Positions 14,102-22,044 of a stretch of DNA of 64,000 nt are shown in pieces. Numbering within the stretch: the first letter of the stretch is position 1; every line of letters starts with the position of its first letter. The notes under the pieces are model-generated. The model was not told the DNA's origin and did no database searches. It worked only from the letters and a program-made list of their open reading frames with translations. The stretch comes from an uncultured Eubacteriales bacterium (GTDB lineage: Bacteria > Bacillota > Clostridia > Oscillospirales > Acutalibacteraceae). Position numbers and translations under genes: made by a program. The stretch lies in assembly GCA_934546985.1 (NCBI GenBank), contig CAKTEE010000004.1:124001-188000 (forward strand). Reading direction: 5' to 3'.

Positions 14102-15439
14102 TTATTTTCTCTCATCTATATCAATATTATCTTTCCCAGACGTTTTTTCTTCCAGCGCCCAGATATGCTTATCTTTTGAAAAAATCAAGCATACCAGAAT
14201 ACCGACAACAGCAAGGACACCAAAAAGGAATGCCGCACCGGAGCCTTTTCCGATACCGAACAGAAAAGAAAAAATACTTCCCTGCGGCTGAGCTTTCATA
14301 AACGGCTCAAAAACTTGATCAACCAAGACGCCGCCAACCAAATAACCTGCGGGAATTGTGAAAAACTGGAGGGTATTTCTTGCGGCATAAACTCTGCCCT
14401 GCAATTTCAGCGGAATATTTGTCCGGAACAAAACATCCATATTGGCATTCATTAAAGGAATAAAAATCCAACCGAGCACCGCTCCAATACACCATACGGG
14501 CGTACTTTTTCCAAGGGCAAGAATGAGATTTTCCGTCCCCATGGCAAAAAACAGCGAACCACAAATAACCCGAACCCTGCTTTTCGGCGGACGGAGACAG
14601 GAAGCAATCAAACTGCCTGTCAGATTTGCCAAACCCGTGCAAGAGGTAACAAGTCCAAGCGCCCTGTCCCCTCCGCCGGACTTTGACAAAACCATGGCGG
14701 GTAGTGCGGCGTTATAAACCGAAGCAATTAGATTAATTGCCGCCAAAAATAAAATCAGGTTAAGAATACCGCGGTTTTGCCGAAGAAATCCAAGCCCGCT
14801 CCGCACCAGCCGGAATACAGTTTCTTTCTTGGCAGTATCATCACAACGCATCTGCGGAATATGGATAAAAAACGCCAATGCAATAAATGCAGCTACAAAA
14901 GTACACAAATCAACAGCAATTACAGCATCCAACCCTGCAAAGGAAAGTACCGCCGCCGCAAACATCGGCGACAGTAACGTTACCAGTGAATTGGAAAACG
15001 CACGCATACCGCTGACTTTCTGGTATTGTTCTTTTGGCGCAAGCAGACTGACGGCAACCTCTGACGCCGGCTGCTGCACCGTGTTCATCAGCCCATTTAA
15101 GGCATTTAACAGGTATAAATGCCATATTTCCAACGCGCCGGATTTTAACAGGAACAGCGTTATCATCGTAGTGAGCGTGGCAAAGCTGTCGCAGGCAAGC
15201 ATGATATATTTTTTATTCCATCGATCGCTGAAAGCTCCTGCAAAAATACTCAGGATAACATAAGGTGCATAAGAACAAACAGAAAGCAGTGATGTTGTCA
15301 GCGCAGAACCCTGCTGCTGATAAGACCAAATAATCAACGCAAAGCTTGTCATGGAACTGCCCAGTGCTGACAGCATTTGTGTTGACCATAAAATTAAAAA
15401 CGTATGTAATCCCTGAAAGGGATTTTTTCTTTTTTTCAT
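14102..15439 (-). CDS. Major facilitator superfamily exporter (macrolide-efflux-like)
   Basis: A 445-aa inner-membrane transporter with about 12 hydrophobic spans. It belongs to the DHA3/MefA-like branch of drug-proton antiporters, judged by ALGSSMTSFALIIWSYQQQG at the first span, AGAFSDRWNKKYIMLACD in the loop 2-3 position (the GxxSDRxxRK-type motif), NTVQQPASEVAVSLLAP and a late RVYAARNTLQFFTIPAGYLV. The frame is open to 15484, but AAAAGGAG lies 8 nt before the ATG at 15439. The substrate is unknown. A ~160-nt leader with an inverted repeat (15526-15561) may regulate it. Confidence 0.85.
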   Translation of the reverse strand: MKKRKNPFQGLHTFLILWSTQMLSALGSSMTSFALIIWSYQQQGSALTTSLLSVCSYAPYVILSIFAGAFSDRWNKKYIMLACDSFATLTTMITLFLLKSGALEIWHLYLLNALNGLMNTVQQPASEVAVSLLAPKEQYQKVSGMRAFSNSLVTLLSPMFAAAVLSFAGLDAVIAVDLCTFVAAFIALAFFIHIPQMRCDDTAKKETVFRLVRSGLGFLRQNRGILNLILFLAAINLIASVYNAALPAMVLSKSGGGDRALGLVTSCTGLANLTGSLIASCLRPPKSRVRVICGSLFFAMGTENLILALGKSTPVWCIGAVLGWIFIPLMNANMDVLFRTNIPLKLQGRVYAARNTLQFFTIPAGYLVGGVLVDQVFEPFMKAQPQGSIFSFLFGIGKGSGAAFLFGVLAVVGILVCLIFSKDKHIWALEEKTSGKDNIDIDERK

Positions 15440-15525
15440 CGGACTTTGCTCCTTTTCATATCTCATAAAACGAAAAATAATCAAATACGCAAAGCCGGAC
15501 CGGACGAATGAAATTAAGTAATTAT

Positions 15526-15561
15526 CTCCATGCGGGTTCGCCCGTCAGACCTTGCATGGAG
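15526..15561 (-). promoter_or_regulatory. Inverted repeat in the leader of the MFS gene
   Basis: CTCCATGC (15526-15533) and GCATGGAG (15554-15561) pair around an inner GGG-TTCG-CCC-like hairpin. An extended -10 (TGA-TATAAT on the minus strand) lies near 15617, so this stem falls in the 5' leader. No T-run follows. Possibly an attenuation structure of the kind known for drug-efflux genes. Confidence 0.4.
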
Positions 15562-15686
15562 CACATCCAATACAGAGCTTCATTCTCACATCGCCTTTTT
15601 TAATGATAGTTTTATTATATCACAAAATTGCAATAAAAAAAAGATCAGCTTCGACTTTTTTCCTGTAATGTTCCCTATGGCAACAG

Positions 15687-16274
15687 TTATTCCACCGCAT
15701 ATTTCCCCTGCATTTCTTTTCGCGCTTTGTGCGTCACTGTACGGATGAAGTCCCCTTTTGCCTGCGTGTATGCATCCCTGTTATATTTATATTGAGCGCA
15801 CAGGCGTTTTTTCAGCTCTGCATAAGCATAAGCAGTTTCTGGATGCATCATCAGATAATCTCTGAAATACAGTTCATCCCAATCGCCTGCGCGGCGCACA
15901 TGCAGGTGAAAAACCTTTTCTGCAAAACCCTGCGGCGTATAACCCTTGTGAAACACCAGCCTGCATTCCCGCTGGATTTCGCCTGACATAAAAAACCAGC
16001 CGCTCTGCTCCAATGACTGCCGCACTTGTCCCATATCGCAGTTTTGGTTCATTTCCAATAGAATATCCACTGTGGGTTTTGCTGTTAACCCTTCTACTGC
16101 GGTACTGCCGATATGGCTGATTCTATAAATATCCTGCCGAGAAAGCGCGGACCTGATTTGCTCCTTTTGCTGTTGATACCAGTTTTTATATTGTGGGTCA
16201 TGTCCTTTTAGAACAATAGGAAATAATCTCCACAGTTCTTCCAAAGTCATTTCCTGCAATGATTTTTCCACCAT
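15687..16274 (-). CDS. GrpB family protein (UPF0157, nucleotidyltransferase fold)
   Basis: A 195-aa protein of the GrpB family, predicted to have a nucleotidyltransferase fold; its biological role is not settled. Recognisable parts are LEELWRLFPIVLKGHDPQYK (N-terminus), IYRISHIGSTAVEGLTAKPT followed by VDILLE (residues ~50-73, with the GST and D-x-L motif), and RRAGDWDELYFRDYLMMHPE near 130-145. The length is typical. It stands alone on the minus strand, upstream of the MFS gene and divergent from the heat-shock operon. Confidence 0.9.
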   Translation of the reverse strand: MVEKSLQEMTLEELWRLFPIVLKGHDPQYKNWYQQQKEQIRSALSRQDIYRISHIGSTAVEGLTAKPTVDILLEMNQNCDMGQVRQSLEQSGWFFMSGEIQRECRLVFHKGYTPQGFAEKVFHLHVRRAGDWDELYFRDYLMMHPETAYAYAELKKRLCAQYKYNRDAYTQAKGDFIRTVTHKARKEMQGKYAVE

Positions 16275-16443
16275 ACCGCTCCCTTTTTGTTGATAACTGT
16301 ATTTATTATACTATTGACTGGTGCATCTGTCCATTCATGCAGGCATACCAAAATCAAAAGCTTCTTTTAAGGTCTCTTTGGCATTCTTTTAGAATTATGA
16401 AGGATTTTACTGGAAATGTTACAAAGAGTTAACAATTGAGATA

Positions 16444-16472
16444 TTGACTTTAATTAGTGACGGTTGTATATT
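16444..16472 (+). promoter_or_regulatory. Sigma-A promoter of hrcA-grpE-dnaK-dnaJ
   Basis: TTGACT (16444-16449), a 17-nt spacer, TATATT (16467-16472), just upstream of the CIRCE element. Confidence 0.85.
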
Positions 16473-16483
16473 ATATATTGTAA

Positions 16484-16510
16484 TTAGCACTCTAAACATT
16501 CGAGTGCTAA
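16484..16510 (+). promoter_or_regulatory. CIRCE operator (HrcA binding site)
   Basis: TTAGCACTC (16484-16492), 9 nt, GAGTGCTAA (16502-16510): a perfect match to the CIRCE consensus. It covers the expected transcription start region, so HrcA bound here would block the whole chaperone operon. Confidence 0.98.
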
Positions 16511-16559
16511 TACATTGTTTTTAATCCTAATGGAATCCAATAGAAGGGCGGCAATTATC

Positions 16560-17591
16560 GTGGAAATGAGCGAACGAAAACAAAAAATCCTTTCCGCGGT
16601 TGTAGAACATTATATCCTTTCCGGTGAACCAATTGGCAGCAAGGCCCTTAGTCAAGCGCTGGATATTACCGTTTCCCCTGCCACTATCCGCAATGAGATG
16701 TCCGAGCTTGCAGAAATGGGCTATCTGGAACAACCCCATACCTCTGCCGGACGCATCCCTTCTCAGGCAGGCTATCGGTATTATGTAGATAAGCTGATGC
16801 CTCACCGTACTTTGAGCCTACAGGATCAAAGGCTGATTGCGGGAATGATCCCCAAAAATGCCGGAGACCCGGAACAGGTGTTAGAAAGTGTGGGCGCTGC
16901 ACTTGCACGCATGACAGGATGTGCCGCAATCGCCACTACTCCTGCCGGACAGGCGGACGTTATCCGTAAAGTTGAACTGGTTCCCGTAGGGAAATATTTA
17001 TCCATGATTATCCTGCTGACCTCCAACGGCATTCTCAAAAACCGTGTATGCCGGATGGATACGGAACTTTCGGCTGAATTGCTTGAAATGTTTTATCAAA
17101 TCACAGAAAAGCACTTTCTGCATTATCCCGTTGCAGAAGTATCTACCGCCATGCTGCAAACGCTTGCGGCAAATCTGGGAGAAAAAGCGTTTACCATGAC
17201 ACCACTGCTCTTTGCACTGGCTGAACTCTGCCAGGACGCAGCGGAAGCGGAGATTCATCTGGACGGGCAGACCAATCTGCTTGGGTGCAGGGATTACGAA
17301 GGCAACGTTCGTGAACTGCTGGAATTTCTGGCTCACCGCGAAGCGCTACACCGGCTGGTTACTTCCAATCAGGAAGTACTAAAGGTGCTGATCGGCAGGG
17401 AAAACCTTTACCGTGAGCTTTCCAACTCCAGCATGATTCTTTCCAAATATAACGTCGGCGGAAAAGCCGGCGGTGTAATCGGTATTATCGGGCCTACCCG
17501 GATTGATTACAAACAGTTAATCCCCAGTATCGAATATCTATCCGTCCTTGTGGGCAATCTTTTATCAGACGCCCTAGGCGACGACTTTTAA
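16560..17591 (+). CDS. hrcA: Heat-inducible transcription repressor HrcA
   Basis: HrcA represses class I heat-shock genes by binding CIRCE and needs GroE to be active. The product starts VEMSERKQKILSAVVEHYIL, matching the family N-terminus. The winged-helix part follows (GEPIGSKALSQALDITVSPA, then MGYLEQPHTSAGRIPS). The C-terminal GAF-like domain ends in IGIIGPTRIDYKQLIPSIEY. An upstream ATG at 16530 and a TTG at 16515 are open, but the GTG at 16560 lies 10 nt after AAGGGCGG and fits the family start. The product is 343 aa. First gene of the operon; it autoregulates through the adjacent CIRCE. Confidence 0.95.
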   Translation: MEMSERKQKILSAVVEHYILSGEPIGSKALSQALDITVSPATIRNEMSELAEMGYLEQPHTSAGRIPSQAGYRYYVDKLMPHRTLSLQDQRLIAGMIPKNAGDPEQVLESVGAALARMTGCAAIATTPAGQADVIRKVELVPVGKYLSMIILLTSNGILKNRVCRMDTELSAELLEMFYQITEKHFLHYPVAEVSTAMLQTLAANLGEKAFTMTPLLFALAELCQDAAEAEIHLDGQTNLLGCRDYEGNVRELLEFLAHREALHRLVTSNQEVLKVLIGRENLYRELSNSSMILSKYNVGGKAGGVIGIIGPTRIDYKQLIPSIEYLSVLVGNLLSDALGDDF

Positions 17592-17609
17592 CCGAGAGGA
17601 GTAATTGAT

Positions 17610-18164
17610 TTGGCAAAAAAGAACGACAAAAAAGCCGCTGAAGAAGCGGAAATCGAAGTTAAAACTGCTGATCAGGCAGAGCATGACGAAACAACCTGCA
17701 AAGACACTGCCGACAGTATGCAGGCGGAACTGGAAAAACTGAAACAGGAATGCGCGCAGGAAAAAGACCGCTTTATGCGCCTTGCGGCGGAATATGACAA
17801 CTTCCGTAAACGTTCCCAAAGGGAAAAGGAAACTTCCTATGGGGATGCAAAAGCGCAAACACTATCCCAAATCCTTCCCGTGGTTGATAATTTTGAACGC
17901 GCGGCCAACAACACCGACGCTTCACTGGAAGATTACGTCAAAGGCGTTACAATGACTTTCAGCCAGATGATGGAAATTCTGAAAAAATTGGAAGTAGAGC
18001 CTTACGGTGAATCCGGCGAAAATTTTGACCCACAAATACACAGTGCAGTGATGCATGTTGAGGATGAAGCCCTCGGAGAAAACGTTATCACAGACGTGTT
18101 CCAGAAAGGTTACCGCATGGGCGACCGAATTCTGCGCCATGCTATGGTTAAAGTTGCAAATTAG
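17610..18164 (+). CDS. grpE: Nucleotide exchange factor GrpE
   Basis: GrpE releases ADP from DnaK. The 184-aa protein has an acidic, low-complexity N-terminus (to residue ~30), a long coiled coil with DRFMRLAAEYDNFRKRSQRE at ~50-70, and the beta-wing domain with FDPQIHSAVMHVEDEALGEN and the signature VFQKGYRMGDRILRHAMVKV at the end. The start is a TTG preceded by GAGAGGAG. It lies 18 bp behind hrcA, in the conserved order before dnaK. Confidence 0.95.
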   Translation: MAKKNDKKAAEEAEIEVKTADQAEHDETTCKDTADSMQAELEKLKQECAQEKDRFMRLAAEYDNFRKRSQREKETSYGDAKAQTLSQILPVVDNFERAANNTDASLEDYVKGVTMTFSQMMEILKKLEVEPYGESGENFDPQIHSAVMHVEDEALGENVITDVFQKGYRMGDRILRHAMVKVAN

Positions 18165-18227
18165 CACAATTGGCTGACAGCCATTGAATATAGATAATTT
18201 TTAAGTTTACATTCGGAGGTAATCATT

Positions 18228-20042
18228 ATGTCAAAAGTTATAGGTATAGATCTCGGCACAACAAACTCCTGCGTTGCCGTTATTGAAGGCGGCGAGCCTG
18301 TTGTTATTGCCAATGCAGAAGGCGCGCGTACTACTCCGTCCGTGGTTGCATTCTCTAAAGACGGTGAACGTATGGTGGGTCAGGTTGCAAAACGTCAGGC
18401 TATCACTAACCCTGACAGAACCGTAAGCTCCATTAAACGTGAAATGGGTACGAATCACACTGTTTCCATTGACGATAAAAAATATACCCCGCAGGAAATT
18501 TCCGCAATGATTCTTCAAAAACTCAAAGCAGATGCCGAAGCTTATCTCGGTGATAAAGTAACGGAAGCTGTCATCACCGTTCCTGCTTATTTTACAGATG
18601 CACAACGTCAGGCTACTAAGGATGCAGGTAAAATCGCAGGTCTTGAAGTAAAACGTATCATCAATGAACCGACAGCCGCCGCACTTGCATACGGCATTGA
18701 TAAGGAAAACGACCAGAAAATTATGGTTTATGACTTGGGCGGCGGTACTTTCGATGTTTCCATTATTGAAATGGGCGACGGCGTTCAGGAAGTTCTGGCT
18801 ACTGCCGGTAATAATCGTCTGGGCGGCGATGATTTTGACCAGCGCATCATTGACTGGCTGGCTGACGGCTTTAAAAAAGAACAGGGCATTGACCTGAGAA
18901 GTGATAAAATGGCCATGCAGCGTTTGAAAGAAGCTGCAGAAAAGGCAAAAATTGAGCTTTCCGGCGTTACTACCGCCTCTATCAACCTGCCGTTTATTAC
19001 TGCGGACGCCACCGGTCCGAAACACCTTGATATGACCCTGACCCGTGCAAAGTTCAATGAACTGACCAAAGACCTTGTTGACAACACCATGGGTCCGGTT
19101 CGTCAGGCGCTTAACGATGCAGGTCTCCAACCGTCTGATTTGCATAAAGTCCTGATGGTCGGCGGTTCTTCCCGTATTCCGGCAGTACAGGAAGCTATTC
19201 AGAAATACACCGGCAAAGAGCCGTTTAAGGGCATCAATCCGGATGAATGCGTTGCAGTCGGCGCCGCAATTCAGGCAGGCGTACTCGGCGGCGAAGTAAA
19301 AGGCTTGCTCCTGCTTGACGTTACCCCGCTGTCCCTCGGCATTGAAACCATGGGCGGTATCAACACTAAAGTTATTGAAAGAAATACTACCATTCCAACG
19401 AAGAAGAGCCAGATTTTCTCCACTGCGGCTGACAACCAGACTTCCGTTGAAGTACACGTCCTGCAAGGCGAACGTGAATTTGCAAAGGACAACAAAACTC
19501 TTGGCGTATTTCATTTGGACGGCATTCCTGCAGCACGCCGCGGCGTTCCGCAGATTGAAGTAACCTTCGACATTGACGCTAACGGTATCGTTCATGTTAC
19601 CGCAAAGGACCTGGGTACAGGTAAGGAACAGAAAATCACGATCAGTTCCTCTACCAATATGTCCAAGGATGATATTGACAAGGCAGTAAAAGAGGCAGAA
19701 CAGTATGCGGAAGAAGATAAAAAGCGCCGTGAAAGCGTAGACACCAGAAACAGCGCAGAACAAATGGCATACCAAGCAGAGCAGACCATGAACGAGCTCG
19801 GCGACAAAATTTCTGCTGATGAAAAATCCGCAGTACAAGAGAAAATTGACGCAGTAAAAGAAGCGCTCAAGGGTGAGGATATCGAAGCCATCAAAAAGGC
19901 ACAGGAAGAACTCACCAACAAGCTGTATGAAATTTCAGCAAAAGCATATGAAGGTACCGGCGCTCAGCAACAGGCTGGCGGTCCTGCACCGGACGGCACC
20001 TATGAGGCTGACTACAAAGACGTTAGTGATGACAACAAATAA
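18228..20042 (+). CDS. dnaK: Molecular chaperone DnaK (Hsp70)
   Basis: ATP-dependent chaperone that binds unfolded protein with DnaJ and GrpE. The 604-aa sequence shows the actin-fold ATPase signatures IGIDLGTTNSCVAVIEGG (start), IMVYDLGGGTFDVSIIEM (~170) and VLMVGGSSRIPAVQEAI (~310). The linker and substrate-binding domain follow (LLLLDVTPLSLGIETMGG, ~365), then a helical lid and an acidic tail ending DVSDDNK. Gram-positive DnaK proteins lack ~24 residues near the N-terminus found in proteobacteria, and this one fits. GGAGG precedes the ATG. Confidence 0.98.
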   Translation: MSKVIGIDLGTTNSCVAVIEGGEPVVIANAEGARTTPSVVAFSKDGERMVGQVAKRQAITNPDRTVSSIKREMGTNHTVSIDDKKYTPQEISAMILQKLKADAEAYLGDKVTEAVITVPAYFTDAQRQATKDAGKIAGLEVKRIINEPTAAALAYGIDKENDQKIMVYDLGGGTFDVSIIEMGDGVQEVLATAGNNRLGGDDFDQRIIDWLADGFKKEQGIDLRSDKMAMQRLKEAAEKAKIELSGVTTASINLPFITADATGPKHLDMTLTRAKFNELTKDLVDNTMGPVRQALNDAGLQPSDLHKVLMVGGSSRIPAVQEAIQKYTGKEPFKGINPDECVAVGAAIQAGVLGGEVKGLLLLDVTPLSLGIETMGGINTKVIERNTTIPTKKSQIFSTAADNQTSVEVHVLQGEREFAKDNKTLGVFHLDGIPAARRGVPQIEVTFDIDANGIVHVTAKDLGTGKEQKITISSSTNMSKDDIDKAVKEAEQYAEEDKKRRESVDTRNSAEQMAYQAEQTMNELGDKISADEKSAVQEKIDAVKEALKGEDIEAIKKAQEELTNKLYEISAKAYEGTGAQQQAGGPAPDGTYEADYKDVSDDNK

Positions 20043-20064
20043 TAATCTGCATATCATATACGGC

Positions 20065-20090
20065 GGGGAAGGGACAACATTGCCCCTTCC
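20065..20090 (+). terminator. Intercistronic hairpin between dnaK and dnaJ
   Basis: GGAAGGG (20067-20073) pairs with CCCTTCC (20084-20090) with a 10-nt loop; a short T stretch follows. It may reduce dnaJ expression relative to dnaK or stabilise dnaK mRNA. Confidence 0.6.
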
Positions 20091-20150
20091 TTTGCGCCGT
20101 TCCATGCCGGTTTTTATCATCCGGCGTTTAATTTAGGAGGGAGATTTAAT

Positions 20151-21299
20151 TTGCCCGATAAACGTGATTATTACGAGGTTCTCGGTGTTAATAAGGGAGC
20201 TTCCGAGGATGAAATAAAAAAAGCATACCGCAAGCTTGCTAAAGAAAACCACCCAGACCTGAATCCGGGCGATAAGGCGGCAGAGGCACGCTTTAAAGAA
20301 GCGAATGAAGCTTATGAAGTACTTAGTGATAAGGAAAAAAAGGCACGATACGACCAGTTCGGTCATGCCGGTGTTGACCCTAATTACGGCGGCGGATACG
20401 GCGGCGGTTTTGGCGGCGGCTTCAGCGGCGTAGATTTTGATATCGGCGATATTTTCAGCAGCTTTTTCGGCGGCAGCGGATTTGGCGGACAATCTGCCAA
20501 CCCCAATGCACCTGTCCGGGGAAATTCCACCTCTGCCAGTATTACCATTTCTTTTGAAGAAGCGGCAAAAGGCTGTAAACGTAACATAGAATTTTCGCAT
20601 ATTGAAAATTGTCCGGAATGCGGCGGCAACGGCGCTGCAAAAGGCACTGCCCCGCAAACATGTCCGGAATGTAACGGGCGCGGGCAGGTTCGTCAGCAAC
20701 AACGCACAGCATTTGGCGTTATGTCAACCACTCGTCAATGTTCCCGTTGTTCCGGCACCGGAAAAATTATCAACAGCCCTTGCAGCGCGTGCAGCGGTTC
20801 CGGCAGAGTACGCAAAAACCGTACGATTGAAGTGTCTATTCCCGCAGGTATTGATGATGGCCAGATTATCAGCATCCGCGGAAAGGGCGATGCCGGCATT
20901 AACGGCGGCGCTGCGGGAGACCTGCGCATCTCCGTTAATGTACGTCCGCATCCATTGTTTGAGCGCAAGGGTATCGATATATGGTGTACTATCCCTGTTA
21001 CCTTTGTACAGGCAGCTTTAGGCGGGGATATTGAAATCCCAACGCTCGATGGTAAAATCAGCTATACTCTGCATGAGGGCACACAGCCAAATGAAGTAAT
21101 TAAACTACGCGGCAAAGGCATTCCAAACCTCAGCGGACGCGGGCGCGGCGACCAGATGGTTAGCGTAACCGTAGAAGTCCCCAACAATCTAAACAGCCGC
21201 CAGAAAGAATTGCTTCGCCAGTTCGACAAAGAAACCGGAGACGGGAATTACCAGCAACGCAAAAGCTTTTTTGAAAAACTGCGGGATTCTTTTAAATAA
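20151..21299 (+). CDS. dnaJ: Co-chaperone DnaJ (Hsp40)
   Basis: Stimulates DnaK ATPase and delivers substrates. The 382-aa protein has the J domain (DYYEVLGVNKGASEDEIKKA; the HPD motif is in AKENHPDLNPG), a Gly/Phe-rich stretch of GGGYGGGFGGGF type (~75-110), four CxxCxGxG zinc motifs (CPECGGNG, CPECNGRG, CSRCSGTG, CSACSGSG; ~145-215) and the two C-terminal beta domains. The start codon is TTG after AGGAGGGAG. Last gene of the heat-shock operon, followed by the terminator at 21360. Confidence 0.97.
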   Translation: MPDKRDYYEVLGVNKGASEDEIKKAYRKLAKENHPDLNPGDKAAEARFKEANEAYEVLSDKEKKARYDQFGHAGVDPNYGGGYGGGFGGGFSGVDFDIGDIFSSFFGGSGFGGQSANPNAPVRGNSTSASITISFEEAAKGCKRNIEFSHIENCPECGGNGAAKGTAPQTCPECNGRGQVRQQQRTAFGVMSTTRQCSRCSGTGKIINSPCSACSGSGRVRKNRTIEVSIPAGIDDGQIISIRGKGDAGINGGAAGDLRISVNVRPHPLFERKGIDIWCTIPVTFVQAALGGDIEIPTLDGKISYTLHEGTQPNEVIKLRGKGIPNLSGRGRGDQMVSVTVEVPNNLNSRQKELLRQFDKETGDGNYQQRKSFFEKLRDSFK

Positions 21300-21359
21300 A
21301 ATGTGATGTTTTAACTATTTAATATAAAGCCATAAAATGAAATCTACATGTTTATTTCA

Positions 21360-21388
21360 GACAGCCGCTTAACACGGCTGTCTTTTTT
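21360..21388 (+). terminator. Terminator of the hrcA-dnaJ operon
   Basis: GACAGCCG (21360-21367), a 7-nt loop, CGGCTGTC (21375-21382), then T6. The stem and its TTTCA flank recur at 63111-63142. Confidence 0.95.
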
Positions 21389-21902
21389 GTATAAAAAACA
21401 TTTTGCCCAACAAATTCAAAGCTTATTTATGTTTGTTTATTTTGATTTAGTGCAAACGATTTGATAATTTCTTTGATTTCTATACTCTAATCTCATTTGA
21501 ATTAATTTTAAATAGTCAAAAACAGCTTTTTCATTTTTTCGTACATAAATATTTTTATCACAGTCTTTGTACTAATTTTTTAAAGCATAATATTATTTAA
21601 AATTTTACGCCGTTCTAAAAATTCTTATACTGCTTTAAGAAATAATACATAATTTATGTGAGTTTAAATTCAATATAAAAGCTCTTATAGACCGCATATA
21701 TTTAAATAATTTTTCGCCAAATATAAATGTCTATCATTCGTAGAATATTGTATTGGTATCTACCTTAGAGTACGATGTAATTTTTCATTGCTTTCTATTT
21801 TCTTCGTTTCTCTTTTCATTATGTTGATGCAAGTAAATCACTTTGATTATTTGGAGCCTAAATTTACTGTTTTCGATTTTCCTAAAGTGTTTTCCTTTAG
21901 CA
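21389..21902. other. AT-rich gene-free stretch after dnaJ
   Basis: Over 500 bp of very AT-rich DNA with no supported ORF, repeat or RNA signature. I see nothing in it beyond low complexity. Confidence 0.5.
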
Positions 21903-22027
21903 AAAAGCAACAGCTAACAAAGCGAAAACGCTCTGTTGGCTGTTGCTTTTATAATCAATACAAAAGGAAAAGGGATGCCTTCCAAAGAAAGCATCCCTTC
22001 CCTATTCAGGGAGTAACCATTCCCTGA
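21903..22027. terminator. Three consecutive hairpins after the chitinase gene
   Basis: A 22-bp near-perfect hairpin (21903-21924 with 21929-21950), AAGGGATGC..GCATCCCTT (21970-21978 with 21991-21999) and TCAGGGA..TCCCTGA (22006-22012 with 22021-22027). On the minus strand the middle one is followed by a T-rich tail, a good terminator for the chitinase mRNA. Confidence 0.8.
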
Positions 22028-22044
22028 TTTAAACATCAAAGAGA

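Noticed and set aside
18231..19838. 535-aa open frame antisense to dnaK
   Set aside because: It mirrors the codon pattern of dnaK, has no family features and no ribosome binding site; a shadow of a strongly codon-biased gene.
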